From Panax quinquefolius (lineage: Eukaryota; Streptophyta; Magnoliopsida; Apiales; Araliaceae): DNA of 64,000 bases. The stretch lies in NCBI GenBank assembly GCA_020205615.1, contig CM035162.1, positions 35,490,479 to 35,554,478 of the forward strand, given 5' to 3'. The translations under genes and the position numbers were made by a program. Of the stretch, positions 20,781 through 33,685 are shown one piece after another. The first letter of the stretch is position 1; each line of letters begins with the position of its first letter. Below the pieces are notes generated by a model. The model saw only the letters and a program-made list of their open reading frames with translations, ran no database searches and was not told the origin of the DNA.

Positions 20781-22079
20781 ATTTTTCACATGATTATACT
20801 ATTGATTCACATGATTGAACTATTGATTTACATTATTTACTATTAGGGGAGATGGTGCAAGTTTGATAATACTAACAGGACTAAATTAAAAATGAAAGAA
20901 AAGTTGAAGGTATTGTACTGTAATTTTTTGAGCCCCAAAACGTGCAATTATTGAAACTATATTTTCCTATAAATATAAGCTCATTCTTCCTTCATTTCTC
21001 ACCAATTCACAAAAGCTTTAGAGCGATTATTATAGAGAGAAATTATAGAGAAAAGAAGAAGAAAGTCTGCTACCTCACTATTCCAAAGATCCAGTTTTTC
21101 CAGGTAGGAGTATTATTTCTTTCTTATCCATGAAGAGAACTTCTATTATTCCATTCTTTATTATTCTATTGGAATAACCTGTATACGCGGGCTACCCTAT
21201 ACTTGGTGAAATTCTTCTGTTATTCCATTCTTTATCATTCTGTTGGACCATCCTGTTTGTGCGTTTCTATGGGACCTAGTTCCATTATTTATCATTCTTT
21301 TGGAACATCCCGTCTGCATGCGTTCTACGGGACCGGGTTCTATCTTTATTATTCTCGTTGGAATATCACGTGCATGCGTTTTTACTGTGGGACCGATTCC
21401 GCTCTTTATTATTCATTGGAATATCCTGTCTATGCGCTTTCTGCCGGACCGATTCCGTTATTTATTATTCTGTTGGAATAACTCGCATTGTCTTGATCTA
21501 TCGCATGCGGTGATTTCTTTTGTTATTCCATTCTTTATTATACTAAGTTGGTTAAAGTTTTGACTTCTATACTCCATGAAATTAGTGGAATATCCTTGAT
21601 ATTTGCACTTCATCCATTATCTTCTCATTGAAATATTCTTCGAGAGCATTCTTGAATTTTACTCCATAAAGCAAGATCATGTTGACAATTGGACGTTATT
21701 AATTCTCGGATAAAATAATTCTTGAACTTGTTTTATTGAATTCTTATATCATTGTCATCATCCTCATGTTTATATTTTGTTGAAAGTCATCCGTGGCACA
21801 TGTAGTGCATAGATGGACTTGGTATGATTATATTAGAGATTATTCAAAGGTAATCATAACCGTAATGTTACAAATGATGTGGTAAAAGTCCTCATTGGCC
21901 GTGTAGTGCATTGATGGACGATTGTTTGCATGATCATGACCATTAATGAATACACAAATATTCTTGGCCCATAGTGCATGGATAATTGTGGTCGTGATAC
22001 TAAAGAATGTCCTTGGCCGTAGTACAGGGGTAATTCGGTGATGTAGATTATTTATTAAGCTGAGTCCCAGCGATAAAAG
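20781..22079 (+). repeat. 5' LTR of element B, left part
   Basis: Matches 37381-38634 of the B 3' LTR: TATA box CCTATAAATA at 20966, TTATTCCA-type hairpins at 21140-21535, and GGCC-loop hairpins from 21780. It is broken at AAAAG (22075-22079) by element C and resumes at 31060. Confidence 0.9.
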
Positions 22080-23937
22080 TGTTGGGTTTGTAATATTCAT
22101 AAACGCAATCAAATTGCAAAAATAAGCGAAAACATGTAAAAATCAGAGTTTAAAAATTTTACAAATCATATACCCGGATCACCCTTTATGCACAATTATT
22201 AATTAAACGAAAAAGATGAATAAGAAACATACCCTTGAAGATCCGAGCTTCCTCAGGTACAAGTTCACCTCCAATCCTTTTCGCGTTCAACTTGAATCCA
22301 CCGGGTTTGGTTCCTTCCTTTGATCAACGTTAGCCACCCAAGTGTTTGGCCTCTAGAGGTGATCCACCAAGGAAGAAGAAGGATTCAAGAAGATGGGTGG
22401 TTGGCTAAACCCTAGTTTTTCTATCTCTATAGAAAAGGAGCGTACTCTCCAACCATTGGAATTATAACGTCGTTTTGATATCTGATATAAGACTCATCTT
22501 ATAAAGATATCAAGTAACCCTATTAAAATAAGGTATTATTTAATTAAACCCTTTTAATTAAAGGGGCTCCCTAATCTTATTAGGGATAATTAATTAAACT
22601 CCTTTAACTAATTTTCCTTCCTAATCTAATTAGGAATAAATGAGAGTACTTATATTAAATTAATTCCTAAACTCTTTTAGAAATTAAAATAATAATAATA
22701 ATTGTAATAATATTAATAAGACTCCTCTTATTAATTTATATTTAATATTTCTAAAATATTAAATAATAAATATTAAGCTATTTAATTTATTCTATCACCA
22801 TAGATTAAATTAAATATACATAACATATTATTACGATTATGCCATTAACTTCTTAAATAATTATTCTTCCTTTTATGGTGTGACCCTTTAGGTTCTCCAT
22901 ATTAAACCTATTTGTGAATAAATCAATTAGAACAATTCTAATCTTATTTAAATAAATAAATTAAACAATTAATTTATTTAAATAAATAACATTTATTCTA
23001 CAATAGGGATAAGCCTCCCTAGCGATCAACGACTTTCCGGATAATATAGATTTCAACATTAATCATAAAAGAACCTTTGAGTAAATAGTTACCGATGAAT
23101 TCAATCCTTCCACCATACTGATGTCCCAATTAAATATAAGACATGGAATTACTTTCAAGTCTTATTTTATTTAATTATATGTATTTCGACTCTTAAATGC
23201 ACAACTCCAAATAATGCAAATTAGAAACTCCTTTCTAATTTCATTCTCGCTTAACCAAGGACTCTTTGGTTTGTCATTTTATCGAATCACATAGACATTT
23301 CTCTTCTTTTAATAATAAGTGGTAGATTCTTTATTGATCATAAATTATCTCCATGTATAAACTTATTATACCCAAGCATACCCTTTGATATACCCTAAGG
23401 GTCTTAAGGAATAAGTCAAAGTATAACTCATCATACACAAGATACTATGATGATCTCAAGTCCAAGGATCACTTGTACTACTATCACTACAGAAATTCCT
23501 ATTGACGAGCAAGTAAAACTCTATTAGGTATTCCTTAGCGAGCCACGCTCGATGAACTTATTCTCTAATAAGCACCTACATACTTGCTTTAGTGTCTCCA
23601 CACAAATGATCATGAGATCAATCATCCTCATCCAATGAGCAAACAACGTATGTACCAATCTATTCGGATTCACTAATCCCCAATTTAGTAATCCAACGAT
23701 TGGGAACTATTTTAGTTTTAAGCTTTCTAAGAATTTAGATCTCATTAGAATGATCATCATCATTATTCTAAAAGCATTGCTTAAAACTATGGGTTTATCA
23801 CATATTATAAAACAGCATCATGTAGATAATCAAAAGCCTTTAATAAATTAATACTTTTTATTAATAAATGAATAAGATTGTTACAAAGTATATGCTTTAT
23901 CATCAAACATGATTGGCTTGTGTGCATACTACTTTTA
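22080..23937 (-). repeat. 3' LTR of element C
   Basis: An 1,858-bp LTR. It aligns with 29207-31059 throughout, differing by scattered substitutions and small indels. In minus orientation its first bases read TAAAAGTAG where the other LTR has TGAAAGTAG, so the terminal TG is mutated. Confidence 0.93.
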
Positions 23938-25690
23938 ATCTCTCACTTGCACTAAAGCCAATCGTCATGGTATCTCATACTCTTCTTCTCTAAGTGACGA
24001 TTATCCTGCTGTTGGATAAGTTTTAGTTAATGGATATGTAATGTTGTTCATGAGAGTCCACTATCTCTATAGTGATTTCCCATCTTTCAATGATTCTAAT
24101 AATCAAATGAAAGTGCCACAACACATGTTTAGATCCAAGATGAGACATAGGAACTATTCCTAGTTCTGTAATAAACTTTTAATCCAAACAATCAACTTTC
24201 AGCTTCATTTATAGCTATATACTTTGTCTTTATCACTAAACCAAAGAACTCTTTCTTTATTTGGAACCTTTCAAATTCAACGCACCACTTTCAAGGTAAC
24301 CCTTTACCTTAAAGTGGATTTTTCTGTCGTCTTGATGCATCGAAAAACTTGAGTCTCATTAAGCCCTCTAGTTTTAATTAAGACCCACCATGAATATGAT
24401 TACATCCTTAGTGCTTGGGTTAAGCACTTTAAGATGTTTTCACCGACTCATAGTGAACTTCTCCATAATATGACCGATCAACATCGTGTCTCGTACATTT
24501 CATTGCATACATGATTGTCACTCATGCGACCTCTCTTTTCGTGAGTCTGTGGGGACTATTAAGAGATACACTCCATAGCTCATCGACATGAGACATCTCT
24601 TGAGTTTGCCATGCTAAACGACTTTAGCATCAAATGAATATACGTTCCTTGGGTTAAGTCGAGCATCCTCTTAAATCTATCTATATTGATTTATATCCCC
24701 AATTAAGATACTCTTCCCAAATCATTCATGGAGGAATGTTTAGACAACTTTATCTTTACTGATTGTAGCATTGGTATGCTATTCCTCATCCGTAGTATAT
24801 CAACATATAATACTAGAAATTTCACGATGCTCCCACGGACCCTTTTGTACGCAGTAGGTTCATTCTAACCTCGTCGTATGTAACTGGATCATCATATTCC
24901 ATGATGCGTACCTCATCATCATCATCCATGATGAATCCATACCTCCTAGGTATCTTCGGTACTATTCCGTTTATGATTCGGTTGTGGTACAATAGAAGTC
25001 TATCTCTGTGTTCCTCTTATTTGACTTATAGTGTTTTGTGGATAATGAACTCTTCAAGATCTATAATCCTTCCACTAGCCCCTTCAATGATAAACACATT
25101 TATCTTAGAAGGCAGCCTGTTTCACAATAAACACCTTTTGCTAAGAAGGATTATAGAACATATACCCTAAACTTACTTTAGGATGTCCCACAAATCGACA
25201 CTTGTCAAATCTTGTCCCAAGCTTATCCTTTGAAACCTTTTTCACATAAGTTGGACAACCACTTATCTTAACATACTTAAGATTAGGAATCCTCCATGTC
25301 CATAACTTTTATGGAGTCTTGGGGCTGGATTTTGAGGTTACCTTTTTCGTAGATATGTCGCCCCATTTCTAGGACATGACCCTGAAGGATACTTTGGAAT
25401 GTCGGTAAAATCATTTTGGACCGCACTACGTCCCAACAAGGTACGATTTTTCATTCAGATACATCAATCAATTATTGCGTGTCGACGATGTGTCCATTAT
25501 GAGAAACCATTTGAGATGATCCGAAACTTATTGCACAAGTATTTATTCCTTGATCTAATCAAAGAATCTTAATACATTGCCAATTTGTTTCACTTACAAT
25601 TCTTTGAACCTTTCAAATAATTCACACTTGTATTTTAGCAAATACACACATTCAACTCTTTGAATGATCATCTCCTTTTCTTATACTAAT
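23938..25690 (-). pseudogene. Integrase, RT and RNase H remnants of element C
   Basis: Heavily decayed. On the minus strand near 25160-25270 a copia integrase C-terminal stretch is readable (SGCPTYVKKVSKDKLGTRFD and KCRFVGHPK), followed downstream by broken pol. Near 23960-24000 a terminal stretch (MRYHDDWL) resembles the end of copia pol. Stops and frameshifts are frequent, and I could not delimit RT and RNase H individually. Confidence 0.65.
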
Positions 25691-26100
25691 TTGTTCAATA
25701 TGCAAAATTATTTTCATGTAAGTCAAGTATATAAAATTTATTAAGTAATATTCCATTTCTATACAAAACATTATTATTATAAATAGAACAACAATTGTTC
25801 TTAATTATAATACCAAAGATTTCATTGTCCAACAATAAAATGGAAATAATATTTTTAACAAGAACTGGAATACAATAACAACTTATTGACTTAATAGATT
25901 TGCCCGTAGGCATTGCTAAACTATAAGTTTCTATAGCTAATGCAAAGAACCTTTGCTTCATTTTCCACACATAGGATTACTTATCTTTGTTTAACTTTCT
26001 ACTTCATTGGTCCCTTCATAAATCTATATTTATGATAACCAAAGTCGGTATCCAATACCAAAGAAGAACCTTGACTTAAAGAAAAATTATTTTAAATCAT
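25691..26100 (-). pseudogene. Protease region of element C
   Basis: The minus-strand frame 25695-25970 shows RFFALAIETYSLAMPTGKSI, YCIPVLVKNIISILLLD and LYRNGILLNKFYILDL. This is the copia stretch between protease and integrase. The protease active site upstream is degenerate (ILDTDFGYH instead of DTGxxxH). Confidence 0.8.
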
Positions 26101-26932
26101 GAACAAATTTGTATTTGTAACCAAAACTTCACTAAGCTTTCTTTGGTTAGCCTCTGCAAGATGCTTTTCATGCTTTCTTTCCGGTGTCCGGGCTTATTGC
26201 GGTGGAAGCAAACTCCTTTGTTATCCGTGTCGATTTTGTTCTTATTATCCTTTGTTTACGCCTTTCTGCTTACCTTCTTTGAATCGTTCTTCTTTTCGTA
26301 AGATCCTTTGGCCCTACCAAGAAGACATGGTTTTTCTTGGTTGAAAGTGACTCTCAACATTTTTCAACATGTTAAGCAAATCGTAAAGGCGATATCTAGC
26401 TTGTTCATATGAAAAATTCACAACAATTGTGAAAGGAGTCCGGGAGTGAGTGCAAGATCAAATCTTAGCTCAACTCTCCATCCATGACAAAACCAGGTTG
26501 TCTAATTGATCAATCAAATTGATTATGTTAAGGACTTTTATGCATCTATATAGTGCCATTGGCCATTCTAGATCGGAAGAGCTCCTTAGATATCTCGATA
26601 TCTATCGTCTCTACTTTCCTCACCATCAACTACTTGATGTGCGGAAATATAGTAGGAGCATCCATAGTTTCATCTTGTGAAGAAGCTCGTTACTCATGGA
26701 TGCGAGCATGATGCATTGAGCCAACTGTGCATCATCTTGTCACTTTCTAAAAGTAGCAATTTCTTCCTCAGAGGCATTGTCTGCAACCATTGCAGGGATA
26801 GGCATATTAAGGATATAAGATAGCTTTTCAACCGTGACAACTATTCTCAATTTCCTTAACCAATCCATTTAATTCGGTCCGGTTAATTTAGCATCTAATA
26901 TGCTACGCAGTGATAGTAATTTAGACATTGTA
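26101..26932 (-). pseudogene. gag of element C
   Basis: The minus-strand ATG at 26932 starts MSKLLSLRSILDAKLTGPN, a common copia gag opening. In-frame stops follow, then DWLRKLRIVVTVEKLSYILN, ASEEEIATFRK and QCIMLASMSNELL. A damaged zinc knuckle (VCFHRNKPGHRKES, with Cys residues lost) lies near 26155-26220. Not translatable as a whole. Confidence 0.82.
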
Positions 26933-29192
26933 AAATTCTGTAAATGAATTTGTAATTAACAACATTTTAACATACATTCTTTTATTAAGGTCTTGTTTTA
27001 AATTGGTATCTCCCACTATTTTCTTCAAACTATATTACCCTCAATATATATAGTTCGGTAAAATCTAATTAAAGATCTGCTAGTGAGAATAAGGATCTCA
27101 TTTCAAATGTATATAGCCTTGTGGTGACACAACAAACTATATATAAATAAATAGGTAGACAACTTTTGTCAATTACATCAACTATGCAACTCTTTTTCTT
27201 TTGCCTCTTAGATTATTTTGATCAAGTGGTGGCACATCCGAATCAAAATTATCCAAGTTAAGTCCGACCTAGCACTCCATATATTCAAAAAAGAAAAATA
27301 TCATCCTTGTGGTGACACAACAAAACAATATTGTTCAATTTTCTTTATAAGCATCAAATGTGATAAATTAACATCTTAAATACTTAATACTTGCCTTGTG
27401 GTGACAAACAAACTCATATTAAATATTTAATACTCTATTAATTTTATCATGCTAGAAAGCTGACGTTCGATATTCCAAATATCTTTGAACGCTTAGGACT
27501 TAATATAAAAATTGAGGGTTTGTTATTAATTTATCTCATCTTGTTTAAGCGGCAAGATTCACATATATATATAAAATACGCGTCGTATTAATGAACATCG
27601 AAGCATGTTTGCATAATATATAATATATATAGTATAAGAATGCACATATAGAATACTATATTCTACCCGGATTGATTATGGACTTTTATTCTAGTTTGGT
27701 TCACTAGAGCCACCAAGTGAACCAAAAGGTCAAACCCTAGGGGTGCAAGAAATAATATTTAAATATAACTATTACATTTAAACCCGGGCTCCATTACAAA
27801 CGGGTCTTCAAGCGCTCCTTGTTCCTTGATATCCAATTCTTCAAAATTAATTCTAACTATTCCTGTTACAAAACTATTTAAAATAAATAGAAACCTTGAT
27901 CAGCAATCAAGGGGAAGTACATAGGAAGGAGAGAGAATTTACATTCAGAAAAATTAGAGAAGACGTGGTACGCAGACCCCATTTAATAAAACCCATACAT
28001 TCATGCATCCAACTAAAATAAAATCCATTCACATTGGTCAAAAGTCCATAATCAATCCCATTTATTATCATACATATCACCATATGCATCAATACATAAC
28101 ATTCATCTGATGAATAATAAACATTCAATATATATATTGATATCATTTAATGGGCAAATTTAGTTAGTATAAAATTTAATTTTGAATCAAAATAAACTCC
28201 TTTATTTTAATCCAAATTTAAATCAAAATAAAACTATTTTATTTTAATTTATCTAATTTTGAATAAAATAAACTATTTTATTTTAATCAAAATCTTTAAT
28301 CAAAATAAACTCCTTTATTTTAATTAATTATGGAATCCAATTCCATGTAAAAAAATCATTTATTAAAGGAAACACGGATTCTTTTTCCTATTCACAAATA
28401 AACTCTTTTATTTTGAATAATATGAAATCTTATTTCATATCTAAATAAACTCCTTTATTTAAGGAAAGATGGATTCACTTTTCTATTCACAAATAAACTC
28501 TTTTATTTTGAATAATATGAAATCTTATTTCATATCTAAATAAACTCCTTTATTTAAGGAAACATGGAATCCAATTTCAACTCTAATTAGTTATCATGGA
28601 ATCCAATTCCAACTCTAATTAGTTAGCATGAAATTTAATTTTAAAATTAAAATAAACTCTTTTATTTTAATATTAAAATAAATAAGAATAATATATATAT
28701 ATATAACTATTATATATATATATATATATCATATAAGCCATCCGTGAATCGCGTTCCATTAGAAAAGTTCCTGGAACTTAACATGTTAACACTTAACTTT
28801 TAAGATTCTTGTTAATATTCATGAATCCATGTTGCAGGGAAAATCCTTATATAAACAAAAGTAATCTCTTTTTTTTTTAATCCTGCAACATATGATTCAC
28901 TACTAGAATCCTGCAATACTGTTTCGATGTACTGGGCCACCACGAAGATGTGTGTAATCATGAAACATCCAAATTTACAAATTGATCATATTACATTACC
29001 AGTAACCCACGCGAATCAGATATGATAAACTGAAGCCGTGACCTTGAATAACCATGAATAATCACGGTTTTCCTTTTTTTTTTTTTTTTTTAAATAATTT
29101 TATACCATAAAATTATGCCCAATTAAATTGTTCTAAACACATATCAATATACATATCAAACTAAAAATAATTAATAATTTGCATAAAGGTTT
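26933..29192 (-). other. Long non-coding leader of element C
   Basis: About 2.26 kb between the primer site and gag. It holds three copies of a hairpin motif TTGTG-GTGA-CACAA (near 27119, 27305 and a variant near 27392) and an array of AAATAAA/TTTATTT hairpins (28189-28670). There is also an (AT)n tract (about 28690-28730). No supported coding frame; the open frame at 27907-28146 lacks recognisable motifs. Confidence 0.7.
28189..28670 (-). repeat. Array of AAATAAA/TTTATTT hairpins in leader of C
   Basis: About nine units have AAATAAA arms and TTTATTT arms separated by CTCC, CTCT or CTA. Examples are AAAATAAA 28189-28196 with TTTATTTT 28201-28208 (8-bp stem, 4-base loop) and AAAATAAAA 28225-28233 with TTTTATTTT 28237-28245 (9-bp stem, 3-base loop). 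Longer spacers repeat ATGGAATCCAATTCC and ATGAAATCTTATTTCAT, which are themselves palindromic. Confidence 0.85.
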
Positions 29193-29205
29193 GGCTCTGA
29201 TACCA
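29193..29205 (-). promoter_or_regulatory. Primer-binding site of element C
   Basis: On the minus strand TGGTATCAGAGCC follows the 5' LTR end after one base. It matches the initiator-Met tRNA and fixes the element's orientation. Confidence 0.95.
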
Positions 29206-29206
29206 C

Positions 29207-31059
29207 TGTTGGGTTTGTAATATTCATGAACGCAATCAAATTGCAAAAATAAGCGGAAACGTGTAAAAATCAGAGTTTAAAAATTTTACAAACCATATAC
29301 CCGGATCACCCTTTATGCACAATTATTAATTAAACGAAAAAGATGAATAAGAAACATACCCTTGAAGATCCGAGCTTCCTCAGGTACAAGTTCACCTCCA
29401 ATCCTTTTAAGCGTTCAACTTGAATCCACCGAGTTTGGTTCCTTCCTTTGATCAACGTTAGCCACCCAAGTGTTTGGCCTCAGAGGTGATCCACCAGGAA
29501 GAAGAAGGATTCAAGAAGATGGGTGGTTGGCTAAACCCTAGTTTTTCTATCTCTATAGAAAAGGGCGTCTTCTCCAACCATTGGAATTATAACGTCATTT
29601 TGATATCGATATATAAGACTCATCTTATAAAGATATCAAGTAACCTATTAAAATAAGGTATTATTTAATTAAACCCTTTTTAATTAAAGGGCTCCCTAAT
29701 CTTATTAGGGATAATTAATTAGACTCCTTTAACTAATTTTCCTTCCCAATCCAATTAGGAATAAATGAGATACTTATATTAAATTAATTCCTAAACTCTT
29801 TTAGAAATTAAAATAATAATAATAATTGTAATAATATTAATAAGACTCCTCTTATTAATTTATATTTAATATTTCTAAAATATTAAATAATAAATATTAA
29901 GCTATATAATTTATTCTATCACCATAGATTAAATTAAATATACATAACATATTATTACGATTATGCCATTAACTTCTTAAATAATTATTCTTCTTTTTAT
30001 GGTGTGACCCTTTAGGTTCTCCATATTAAACCGGTTGTGAATAAATCAATTAGAACAATTCTAATCTTATTTAAATAAATAAATTAAATAATTAATTTAT
30101 TTAAATAAATAATATTTATTCTACATAGGGATAAGCCTCCTAATGATCAACGACTTTCCGGATAATATAGATTTCAACATTAATCATAAAAGAACCTTTG
30201 AGTAAATAGTTACCGTATGCAATTCAATCCTTCCACCATACAATGTCCCAATTAAATATAAGGCATGGAATTTATTGTCAAGTCTTATTTTATTTAATTA
30301 TATGTATTTCGACTCTTAAATGCACAACTCCAAATAATGCAAATTAGAAACTCCTTTCTAATTTCATTACGCCTTTAACCAAGGACTCTTTGGGTTGTCA
30401 TTTATCGAATCACATAGGACATTTCTCTTCTTTTAATAAAGTGGTAGATTCTTTATTGATCATACATTATCTCCATATACAACTTATTATACCCAAGCAT
30501 ACCCTTTGATATACCCTAAGGGTCTTAAGGAATAAGTCAAAGTATAACTCATCATACACAAGATACTATGATGATCTCAAGTCCAAGGATCACTTGTCTT
30601 ACTATCACTACTGAGAATTCCTATTGACATGCAAGTAAAACTCCATTAGGTATTCCTTAGTGAGCCACGTTCAGTGAACTTATTCTCTAATAAGCGCCTA
30701 CATACTTGCTTTAGTGTCTCCACACAAATGATCATGAGATCAATCATCTTCATCCAATAAGCAAGCAACATATGTACCAATCTATCCGGATTCACTAATC
30801 CCCAATTTAGTAATCCAATGATTGGGAACTATTTTAGTTTTAAGCTTTCTAAGAATTTAGATCTCATTAGAATGATCATCATCATTATTCTAAAAGCATT
30901 GCTTAAAACTATGGGTTTATCACATATTATAAAACAGCATCATGTAGATAATCAAAAGCCTTTAATAAATTAATACTTTTTATTAATAAATGAATAAGAT
31001 TGTTACAAAGTATATGCTTTATCATCAAACATGATTGGCTTGTGTGCATACTACTTTCA
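29207..31059 (-). repeat. 5' LTR of element C
   Basis: An 1,853-bp LTR; on the minus strand it starts TGAAAGTAGTATGC and ends AAACCCAACA. It contains AT-rich palindromes (for example TTTTAATTAAA, CTAATCTTATTAG). The short open frame at 29474-29656 also occurs, broken, in the other LTR and is not a gene. Confidence 0.93.
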
Positions 31060-31570
31060 AAAAGTGATGAAAAACCTTTTAAATCATAAAAGATAGTAGA
31101 TTTTATTCTCTACTTGACTCTTTTAATGGATTGCTTGTTCCGCTGCAGTTAAACTTGATGGTTGTTATATTATATCGGTTTAACATCTTTGTTGAAGGCT
31201 AACGATAATATATTCTGCATTATCTTAGTCATAATATTTCCCTCTTGGGCTAGTTGAGCTTACCTTTTACTTTCATTGTTCTCTTCGTGAAATGAGAACG
31301 TAGCGAGGGACTAGTCGGGGAGCGTAGTGATGGACAAATGATAAGATTAGTAGTCCTCACTATTCAAAGGTGAAATAGTGGGAAAATAAATGTAATAATA
31401 TTGACTTTGAGTTTGTATATTGTCTAGACGACAATATTTGTATTAAAACTCACAACTTATGTTTTGTCTTACTTTGCACGACAGTTGTATAATTAAGTTG
31501 TATTTGTATTCTGTACCATGTATTTGGCGACTCAGAATAGGTGATGTATACCTGTTTTGGGGGTGTCACA
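31060..31570 (+). repeat. 5' LTR of element B, right part
   Basis: Resumes with the duplicated AAAAG, then TGATGAAAAACC as at 38637 in the 3' LTR, and ends GGGTGTCACA before the primer site. Confidence 0.92.
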
Positions 31571-31572
31571 GT

Positions 31573-31584
31573 TGGTATCAAAGC
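31573..31584 (+). promoter_or_regulatory. Primer-binding site of element B
   Basis: TGGTATCAAAGC, one mismatch to the initiator-Met tRNA end. It is the same variant as in element D. Confidence 0.9.
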
Positions 31585-31755
31585 TTAGGGATATGATCCC
31601 TGGCTAAGATGTGAGACTAGAACTAGGAGGGGAGAGACGGAGAATTCATTCGCTAGTATGACCTACCTAATTTTTTTGGTATTTAATTGGTTGGTCAGAG
31701 TATAGAGATAAATATTGCATATCAATTAACCCTTGTTTTGTGGCAGTATTTGAAA

Positions 31756-32511
31756 ATGGCATCCGAGAATATTGAGAATAGCAATGGGGCACAAGAGACC
31801 GTTGAGTCTCCACAGATCAACAATCAGAATAATGTGCATCGGGAAGGCGACAATCCTCATGCAAACAACAACACTGACCAAATGATGAACGATGGAATGT
31901 TCAGAGGCTTTATGCAATTCATGCAACATCAGGCGAGAGCGGCTCCTGTTCAAAATGCAGGTAGAAACACTGGAAACTCTCGAACGCTCACCGCTAAACA
32001 GTTCAAGGAGCTGGGACCACCCGAGTTTATTGGAGAGCCAAAACCACTTAAGGCAGAAGCGTGGATAAAGCAGATCACCAAGATATTTGATGTCTTGGGA
32101 TGCTCCGAGGAGCAAAAGGTTCCCTTCCCCACCTTCATGTTGCATGAAGAGGCAGATTACTGGTGGGAATCTGTTAAACGTACCCAGCCTGACGCACTTA
32201 AGATGTCTTGGGAGAAGTTTCAAGCGCTATTCAACGACAAGTACTTTCCCGAAAGTATTCGTCACATGAAAGAGGTGGAATTTATCAAGTTGGAGAAAAA
32301 CAATATGACCGTGTCGCAATACGAGGCTAAATTTGTGGAGTTATCCCGGTTTGCATCCCATTTGGTCGATAATGAGGAGCGAATGACACGAATGTTTTTA
32401 AGAGGTTTAAAACCGGAGATACGTCAATATCTTATTTCTCATAAACTGTGTTTGTACTCAGATGTTGTAAATAGGACTCAATTATTGGAGCGCGATAACG
32501 AGTCAATGTAA
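31756..32511 (+). pseudogene. gag of element B, 251 codons before a stop
   Basis: The ATG at 31756 (MASEN) lies 186 bp from the LTR. The frame shows FKELGPPEFIGEPKP, EAWIKQITKIFDVLGCSEEQ, ADYWWESVKRTQ and FLRGLKPEIRQYLISHKL, all hallmarks of the Ty3/gypsy capsid (retrotransposon gag). TAA at 32509-32511 ends it, and the coding sense continues in other frames. This is the best-preserved gag in the window. Confidence 0.93.
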
Positions 32512-32544
32512 CCAAGAGAAAGCAGATGGCAGCATAAACTACCA

Positions 32545-33083
32545 GTGGTATCAGTCATCGAAGCGGTGACAACAAACGTGGAGGGAATCAACATGCCACA
32601 AATGGTAACCACTTCAGTGGTAATAATGGCCAAGACAGTAAAAATGGATATTTCAAGAAAAGGAGATTCAACAATGATGGAAAGACATCAGCACCAGCAA
32701 CCGTGGTTAAGAAAGGAGAACGACCACCTATCATATGCTTCAACTGCGGAGGGGAGGGACATATCAGTTCAAACTGCGCGATGTCATCCAAAGCGTGTCA
32801 TAATTGTGGAAGAGAAGGTCACCTAGCCCTATTTTGTCGTTCACCGAAGACAAGTTCAGCTAGGATGGAGGCACCAAAGGCCGTCCCAGAAAAGTCAAAG
32901 CCGGTGGTGCAAGGGAGAGCATTTGTTGTGACCTCCCAGAAAGTAAGGAACCTGAACGAGGTCATCACGGATAAGCTTATCATAAACTCTAGTGAAATCT
33001 ATACCTTATTTGATACCGGTTCTACCCATTCTTTTATTTTTCCTACTTGCGTTCAACGGTTAAATTTGACTCCGGAGAAATGA
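32545..33083 (+). pseudogene. Nucleocapsid zinc knuckles and protease start, element B
   Basis: The frame 32703-33083 carries two perfect CX2CX4HX4C knuckles (CFNCGGEGHISSNC and CHNCGREGHLALFC). The protease site follows as LFDTGSTHSFI. TGA at 33081-33083 stops the frame shortly after LNLTPEK. Zinc knuckles bind the element's RNA for packaging. Confidence 0.93.
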
Positions 33084-33685
33084 GACTTTGACTTATCTGT
33101 TGAAACTCCGTTGGGAGAAACCTTCATTACATCCACTGTTTATAAGTCTTGTTTAGTTCAAATTGGTACCCTCACATTACCTGTCGATCTTATTTCATTG
33201 AAAATACTTGCATTTGACGTGATTCTAGGGATTGATTGGTTAACTACTCATCATGCAAAAATTGATTATTTTAGTAAGGTTGTTAGCTTTCATATTCCTA
33301 ACCAACCTATTATGCTAATTCAAACAACTAAACCATTAAAATCAATCAATGTCATTTCAAGCCATAAAGCTATTCGTTTATTAAAAAATGAATGTCAAGC
33401 TTTCTTAGCTCATGTCACGGATCTAAACAAAAATACGTCAGTTCTGAATGATATTTCTGTTGTTAATAAATTTCCTGACGTATTCCCCGAAGAACTTCCT
33501 GGCCTACCCCAGAGCATGAAATTGAATTTTGTATCGACCTTGAACCCGGTACAAAACCCATTTTCCAAGCCCCATATCGAATGGCTCCTATTGAACTTCA
33601 GGAGTTAAAGACCCAGTTGTAGGAATTATTAGACATTGGTTTCATTCGTCCTAGTACATCTTCTTGGGGTGCTCCTGTTTTATTC
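33084..33685 (+). pseudogene. Protease remainder and RT linker, element B
   Basis: The frame 33111-33608 gives GETFITSTVYKSCLVQIGTL and VILGIDWLTTHHAKID, then [14 protein letters not shown] frameshift near 33510 throws the PYRMAP stretch out of frame. Confidence 0.9.

Larger units (their letters stand above)
22080..31059 (-). mobile_element. Element C: degenerate Ty1/copia in B's 5' LTR
   Basis: Two about 1.85-kb LTRs (22080-23937 and 29207-31059) start TGTTGGGTTTG as printed. They flank a minus-strand internal region with a Met-tRNA primer site and copia gag, protease and integrase remnants. The 5-bp duplication AAAAG is at 22075-22079 and 31060-31064, and the uninterrupted site GATAAAAGTGATGAAAAACC is seen in the B 3' LTR near 38631. 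Order and motifs are Ty1/copia. Confidence 0.93.
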
